DNA from: Paracoccaceae bacterium
Lineage (GTDB): Bacteria; Pseudomonadota; Alphaproteobacteria; Rhodobacterales; Rhodobacteraceae
Reading direction: 5' to 3'
Length of the DNA: 9,698 nt
Assembly (NCBI GenBank): GCA_013214715.1
Contig: JABSSB010000139.1
Location: 7,661 to 17,358 of the forward strand
Part shown: positions 5,908 to 9,698 of the stretch, piece after piece
How the letters are laid out: each line of letters begins with the position of its first letter
How positions within the stretch are numbered: position 1 is the stretch's first letter
The notes under the pieces: model-generated
Databases searched by the model: none
The model's input: only the letters and a program-made list of their open reading frames with translations
Told to the model about the DNA's origin: nothing
Program-made: the position numbers and the translations under genes

Positions 5908-7188
5908 TTAGGCCGGGTGGATCAGAATTGCGCGGAAATCATTCACATTGGTCAGGGTCGGGCCGGTGACGACCTGGGCGCCGATCTGGTCGAAAAAGCC
6001 GTGGCTGTCATGGCGAGCCAGCGCAACAGCGGGGGTCAGCCCCTGTTCGGCGGCTTGGGCCAGCGTGTCGGGCGTGACGATGGCGCCCGCGACTTCCGCC
6101 GCACCATCGACGCCATCGGTGTCACAGGCGATGAGGTGAATGCCCGGTGCCTCTTGCAAATGCATGGCCGCCGCTAGCGCATATTCGGCATTTGGCCCGC
6201 CGACCCCATCGCCACGCCCGGTGACGGTGCATTCCCCACCCGACAGCAGCAAGAGCGGCGCATCGCCGGGCGCCAGAACCGCCTGCCGCGCCAAGGCCAT
6301 GCGGGCATGGGCGGCACCCAGTTCAGCGGCTTCGCCTTCCAGAGCGTCGCCAATAATGTCCACCTGACAACCAGCAGCGCGGGCTTGCTCGGCGGCGGCG
6401 GCCAGCGCCTGAGACGGCGCAGCGACAATGCGGGTTTCGGCGCGCGACAGGCGCGGATCGCCCGTTGGTACAACTGACGATGCCGCCAGCGCCTGATAAG
6501 CGGCCTCTGGCAGGGTCAGGTCATAGCGGGTCACAATCGCTTGCGCGTCGGCGGTGGTGCTGGTCTCGGCCACTGTGGGACCAGAGGCGATATCGGACGG
6601 ATCATCGCCCGGCACGTCCGAGATCATCAGCGTGATCAGACGCGCGGGATGCACGGCGGCGGCGAGTTGCCCGCCCTTCACGGCGCTGAGATGCTTGCGC
6701 AGCGTGTTCATCGCATCAATCGGCGCGCCCGAGGCCAGCAGCGCCTGATGCACGGCGCGCTTGTCTTCTAACGTCATGGGCGCCTTGGGCGCACAAAGCA
6801 GCGCCGAACCCCCGCCAGAGATCAGGGCGATCACGGTGCAGTCTTTGCCCAGACTGGTGACCAGTTCCAAGAGCCGTTGTGTGGCCGCGACCCCGGCGGC
6901 GTCGGGGACGGGGTGGGCGGCTTCGACAATCTCGATCCCCTGACAGGGGCGGGCATAGCCATAGCGCGTGATCACCAGCCCGTCACACGGCCCCCAAGCT
7001 GTTTCCAGCGCTTCGGCCATGCGCGCGGACGCCTTGCCCGCGCCGATCACGACAACGCGGCCATCGGGGCGTGGGCCAAGCTGGGCGGGCACAACCTGCA
7101 TCGGGTCGGACACGGCCACGGCCGTATCAAAGAGGTCACGCAGAAAGGCGGCGGGGTCGGCAAGATCGGTCATGGCCGCATAACGCAT
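5908..7188 (-). CDS. gckA: Glycerate 2-kinase, type-2 (GckA/TtuD, MOFRL family)
   Basis: The 426-aa product is a full-length glycerate kinase of the GckA/TtuD family, often labelled hydroxypyruvate reductase in older databases. It phosphorylates D-glycerate with ATP to 2-phosphoglycerate, feeding glycolysis/gluconeogenesis from glyoxylate, serine or hydroxypyruvate metabolism. Visible landmarks: VVIGAGKASARMAEALE (47-62) with K52; the glycine-rich ISGGGSALL (123-131); SDVPGDDPSDIASGPT (190-205); and the C-terminal MOFRL domain with LLLSGGECTVTGRG (313-326), CDTDGVDG (355-362) and TGPTLTNVND (408-417). The start is uncertain: the ATG at 7188 gives MRYAAMTDL, and an internal ATG at 7173 (MTDLADPAAF) is equally likely from homologue style; neither has a clear ribosome binding site. 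It follows the DUF1489 gene by 26 nt and is probably co-transcribed with it. The tartrate-utilisation genes that accompany classical ttuD are not present here. Confidence 0.92.
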   Translation of the reverse strand: MRYAAMTDLADPAAFLRDLFDTAVAVSDPMQVVPAQLGPRPDGRVVVIGAGKASARMAEALETAWGPCDGLVITRYGYARPCQGIEIVEAAHPVPDAAGVAATQRLLELVTSLGKDCTVIALISGGGSALLCAPKAPMTLEDKRAVHQALLASGAPIDAMNTLRKHLSAVKGGQLAAAVHPARLITLMISDVPGDDPSDIASGPTVAETSTTADAQAIVTRYDLTLPEAAYQALAASSVVPTGDPRLSRAETRIVAAPSQALAAAAEQARAAGCQVDIIGDALEGEAAELGAAHARMALARQAVLAPGDAPLLLLSGGECTVTGRGDGVGGPNAEYALAAAMHLQEAPGIHLIACDTDGVDGAAEVAGAIVTPDTLAQAAEQGLTPAVALARHDSHGFFDQIGAQVVTGPTLTNVNDFRAILIHPA

Positions 7189-7214
7189 CGTCGCGCGGCG
7201 GAATGCAAGCGCGG

Positions 7215-7646
7215 TCAGAGCACGCCAATCTCGGCCAGCGCGCGGTCCAGTTCGGGTGGCAGGGCGGTGTCGGCGCTGCGCCCCGGTGGCAGGTCGGCGG
7301 GCGCGTCTTCGGGTTTGAGATAGCGCCAGCCCTGAAACGGGCGGCGCGGGGCAGCGCGGGTGCGGATGATCTGCGGATCAAAGACGATGCCGCAGCGCAG
7401 GATGCCGTCTTCGCCCGGCACTTCTTCAAGGTCTATGATCCGCTGGCGGGCGAGGATCACGCCTTTGAACACCCAGTAGAGCGAGCCGCCGTTAAGGATT
7501 TCATCGCGCCGTTTGGGCCACATCCGCGTCACATGGCGCGGGCGATAGGCCGGGTCCAGCAGCTTGCGGCTGGCCTGCCAGTCGGCGAGATCTTCGATCG
7601 CATCCGCGCCCACGCATAATTTGACGAGGTTTATGGTACTGCTCAT
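7215..7646 (-). CDS. DUF1489 family protein
   Basis: This 143-aa protein has family-specific blocks that I recognise as DUF1489: INLVKLCVGADAIEDLADWQ (5-24), PRHVTRMWPKR (36-46), LNGGSLYWVFKGVILARQRI (51-70), RCGIVFD (84-90) and RPFQGWRYLKPEDAPADL (102-119). The family is known from Alphaproteobacteria and has no established function. No signal peptide or membrane segment is visible, so it is probably cytoplasmic. The many conserved Trp, Arg and Lys residues hint at a nucleic-acid or nucleotide ligand, but that is speculation. The ATG at 7646 has a GGGGG run about 4 nt upstream. It is divergent from nrdJ across 109 bp and leads a minus-strand unit with gckA. Confidence 0.9.
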   Translation of the reverse strand: MSSTINLVKLCVGADAIEDLADWQASRKLLDPAYRPRHVTRMWPKRRDEILNGGSLYWVFKGVILARQRIIDLEEVPGEDGILRCGIVFDPQIIRTRAAPRRPFQGWRYLKPEDAPADLPPGRSADTALPPELDRALAEIGVL

Positions 7647-7694
7647 TTGGCCCCCGCGAGAATCTTAGCTATATGGTAGTCTCTGGTTGGGGAC

Positions 7695-7710
7695 ATGCAA
7701 CAAATTGTGC
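7695..7710. promoter_or_regulatory. Candidate NrdR box in the nrdJ/DUF1489 divergent region
   Basis: Read on the minus strand, GCACAATTTGTTGCAT matches the NrdR-box consensus acaCwAtATaTwGtgt at 11 of 16 positions, including the C, wA and TwG core. A second, poorer site at 7666-7681 keeps a perfect half-site CTATAT and starts 29 bp away, close to but shorter than the usual three-turn spacing of paired boxes. NrdR represses ribonucleotide reductase genes when dATP is high. The position 46 nt before the nrdJ ATG is suitable. No convincing -35/-10 pair is visible in 7647-7755. This is a by-eye match only. Confidence 0.4.
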
Positions 7711-7755
7711 CCTGAAAGCCAATTTCCGCTGCGCCAGATGCCAAAGGATCGACAA

Positions 7756-9698
7756 ATGAGCCGTTTTGCCGCCCCGATTGCCGAACAGATCTGGGATATG
7801 AAATACCGTTTCAAACAGGCCGATGGCACAGCCATCGACCACAGTGTGGAAGACAGCTGGCGCCGGATCGCCCGCGCCACCGCCGCCTGTGAGGCGGAGC
7901 CGGAGGTTTGGGAAGAGCGCTTCTATGCCGCGCTGGAGGATTTCAAATATCTGCCTGCCGGCCGGATCACGGCCGGGGCGGGCACGGCGCGCAAGGTGAC
8001 GCTGTTCAACTGTTTTGTCATGGGCACGATCCCCGACAGCATGGGCGGCATTTTCGACATGCTGAAAGAGGCTGCGCTGACCATGCAGCAGGGCGGCGGG
8101 ATCGGCTATGATTTCTCGACCATCCGGCCCAAGGGCGCGGATGTCAAAGGCGTGGCGGCGGATGCGTCGGGGCCGCTGTCTTTCATGGATGTCTGGGATG
8201 CGATGTGCCGCACGATCATGTCGGCGGGCTCGCGCCGGGGCGCGATGATGGCGACGATGCGCTGCGATCACCCCGATGTGGAAGACTTCATCTCGGCCAA
8301 ATCCGACGCCGCGCGGCTGCGCATGTTCAACCTGTCGGTGCTGGTCACCGATGATTTTATGCAGGCGGTCGAAGCGGACGCGTCCTGGGATCTGGTCTTT
8401 GATGGCAAGGTCTATCGCACCGTGCAGGCGCGGGATCTGTGGAACAAGATCATGCGCTCGACCTATGATTATGCCGAACCGGGGGTGATTTTCATCGACC
8501 GGATTAATCAGGCCAATAACCTGAACTATGTCGAAACCATCGCCGCGACGAACCCCTGCGGCGAGCAGCCTTTGCCGCCCTATGGCGCCTGTTTGTTAGG
8601 GTCGATCAACCTCGCCCGGCTGGTGACAAACCCGTTTGAAGCCGATGCCATGCTGGACGACGCCGCTTTGTCCGACCTTGTCGCCACCGCGGTGCGGATG
8701 ATGGATAATGTGGTCGATGTGTCGAATTTCCCGCTGCCCGAACAGGCGGCGGAGGCCCAGGCCAAGCGCCGCATCGGGTTGGGTGTGACCGGGTTGGCAG
8801 ATGCGCTTTTGATGCTTGGGCTGCGCTATGGCTCGGATGAGGCGGCGCGTCAGACCGAGCACTGGTTGCACGCGATCGCCCGCGCCGCCTATCTGGCGTC
8901 GGTGGAGTTGGCGAAGGAAAAAGGGGCATTCCCGCTATTTGAGGCAGAGCCTTTCCTGAATTCCGGCAGTATGCAGGCGATGGACGACGACGTGCGCGAG
9001 GCGATCCGCGCGCATGGCATTCGAAATGCGCTTCTGACCTCCATTGCGCCGACGGGGACGATTTCGCTTTATGCGGGCAACGTGTCCTCGGGGATCGAGC
9101 CAGTCTTTGCCTATGCCTATACGCGAAAGGTGCTGCAAAAGGACGGATCGCGCACGGAAGAAGAGGTCGTGGATTACGCGGTGCAGATGTGGCGTGACCT
9201 GAAGGGTGACGCGCCGCTTCCGGAGTATTTCGTGAACGCGCAAACTCTGGCGCCATTGGATCATGTGAAGATGCAAGCGGCGGCGCAGAAATGGGTGGAT
9301 TCGTCGATTTCCAAGACGATCAACTGCCCTGAGGATATCTCGTTTGATGATTTCAAGGATGTCTATCTGCAGGCCTGGGCGACCGGTTGCAAAGGCTGCA
9401 CGACCTATCGGCCCAATGATGTGACCGGCTCGGTCCTGTCGGTGTCGGAAGCCAGCGAGGAGACCCCCACCGTGGCCAGCGAAGGCGAGGTCATTTACAT
9501 GTCCGAACCGCTGGACCGCCCGCAGGCTTTGGAAGGGCAGACCTACAAGCTGAAATGGCCCGATAGCGAACACGCCATTTATCTGACGATCAATGACATT
9601 ATCATCGGTGGGCATCGACGCCCGTTTGAGGTGTTCATCAATTCCAAGAATATGGAGCATTACGCCTGGACCGTGGCACTGACCCGGATGATCTCGGC
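7756..9698 (+). CDS. nrdJ: Adenosylcobalamin-dependent (class II) ribonucleotide reductase NrdJ, 3' end cut by window
   Basis: The reading frame is open from the ATG at 7756 to the window edge: 647 complete codons plus two bases. The enzyme reduces ribonucleoside diphosphates to deoxyribonucleotides using adenosylcobalamin to generate a thiyl radical, and works with or without oxygen. Landmarks: C86 in LFNCFVMGTI; the QQGGGIGYDFS block near residues 113-123; active-site NPCGEQPLPPYGACLLGSINL with N266, C268, E270 and C279; the phosphate-binding SIAPTGTIS with T433; GCKGCTTYRPN with C545 and C548; and a C-terminal TSCPD domain starting near 589 (YKLKW, then RPFEVFINSKN). This is the compact NrdJ form found in Rhodobacterales, which I expect to be about 750 aa, so roughly 100 residues, including the distal C-terminus, are missing. 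AAGGA (7744-7748) lies 7 nt upstream of the ATG. The 109-bp leader region is too short to hold a cobalamin riboswitch. Confidence 0.95.
   Translation, partial: MSRFAAPIAEQIWDMKYRFKQADGTAIDHSVEDSWRRIARATAACEAEPEVWEERFYAALEDFKYLPAGRITAGAGTARKVTLFNCFVMGTIPDSMGGIFDMLKEAALTMQQGGGIGYDFSTIRPKGADVKGVAADASGPLSFMDVWDAMCRTIMSAGSRRGAMMATMRCDHPDVEDFISAKSDAARLRMFNLSVLVTDDFMQAVEADASWDLVFDGKVYRTVQARDLWNKIMRSTYDYAEPGVIFIDRINQANNLNYVETIAATNPCGEQPLPPYGACLLGSINLARLVTNPFEADAMLDDAALSDLVATAVRMMDNVVDVSNFPLPEQAAEAQAKRRIGLGVTGLADALLMLGLRYGSDEAARQTEHWLHAIARAAYLASVELAKEKGAFPLFEAEPFLNSGSMQAMDDDVREAIRAHGIRNALLTSIAPTGTISLYAGNVSSGIEPVFAYAYTRKVLQKDGSRTEEEVVDYAVQMWRDLKGDAPLPEYFVNAQTLAPLDHVKMQAAAQKWVDSSISKTINCPEDISFDDFKDVYLQAWATGCKGCTTYRPNDVTGSVLSVSEASEETPTVASEGEVIYMSEPLDRPQALEGQTYKLKWPDSEHAIYLTINDIIIGGHRRPFEVFINSKNMEHYAWTVALTRMIS

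Noticed and set aside
7647..7755. A cobalamin riboswitch ahead of the B12-dependent nrdJ.
   Set aside because: The 109-bp region is shorter than a typical cobalamin riboswitch, and I see no B12-box-like segment.

Overview
The window looks like ordinary chromosome from a marine-type alphaproteobacterium, most likely Rhodobacterales (Roseobacter group or a close relative). The reasons are a visibly GC-rich sequence with G/C-ending codons, a DUF1489 protein (a family I know from Alphaproteobacteria), a short-form B12-dependent ribonucleotide reductase, a choline-specific ChoXWV transporter controlled by BetI, and a DgcA-type enzyme of D-glutamate catabolism. I see no insertion sequence, integrase, tRNA, rRNA, CRISPR array or phage gene.

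Layout, left to right. (1) 24-1863, plus strand: a two-gene unit of an enolase-superfamily racemase/epimerase (DgcA-like) and a D-amino-acid transaminase; the left end of this operon lies outside the window. (2) 1864-5381: a choline-uptake locus. The repressor gene betI (minus) diverges from choX-choW-choV (plus) across a 96-bp intergenic region that holds a palindrome. A textbook terminator-like hairpin sits between choX and choW, and choW and choV overlap by ATGA. (3) 5378-7646, minus strand: a DUF1489 gene, a type-2 glycerate kinase and a small VOC (glyoxalase-fold) protein, probably one transcription unit. (4) 7756 to the right edge, plus strand: nrdJ, cut off by the window end, divergent from the DUF1489 gene across 109 bp that contains a candidate NrdR box.

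Functional logic. The transaminase moves amino groups from D-amino acids to 2-oxoglutarate and so produces D-glutamate. A DgcN/DgcA route, with DgcN expected just upstream, would convert D-glutamate to L-glutamate through N-acetyl intermediates, so the two neighbours could jointly feed D-amino-acid nitrogen into central metabolism. ChoXWV imports choline under BetI control, but the oxidising enzymes (BetA/BetB) are not in this window. Glycerate kinase feeds 2-phosphoglycerate to glycolysis. NrdJ makes deoxyribonucleotides with adenosylcobalamin.

The gene order is compact. Two convergent pairs meet with no spacer: dat/betI stop codons abut, and choV/VOC stop codons overlap by 4 bp. I found no clearly new biological system. 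The points most worth following are the Dat-DgcA metabolic coupling with an apparently non-canonical Dat carboxylate-binding loop, the hairpin inside the cho operon, the candidate NrdR site shared by nrdJ and a DUF1489 gene, and a VOC protein with an apparent His-His-Glu triad.
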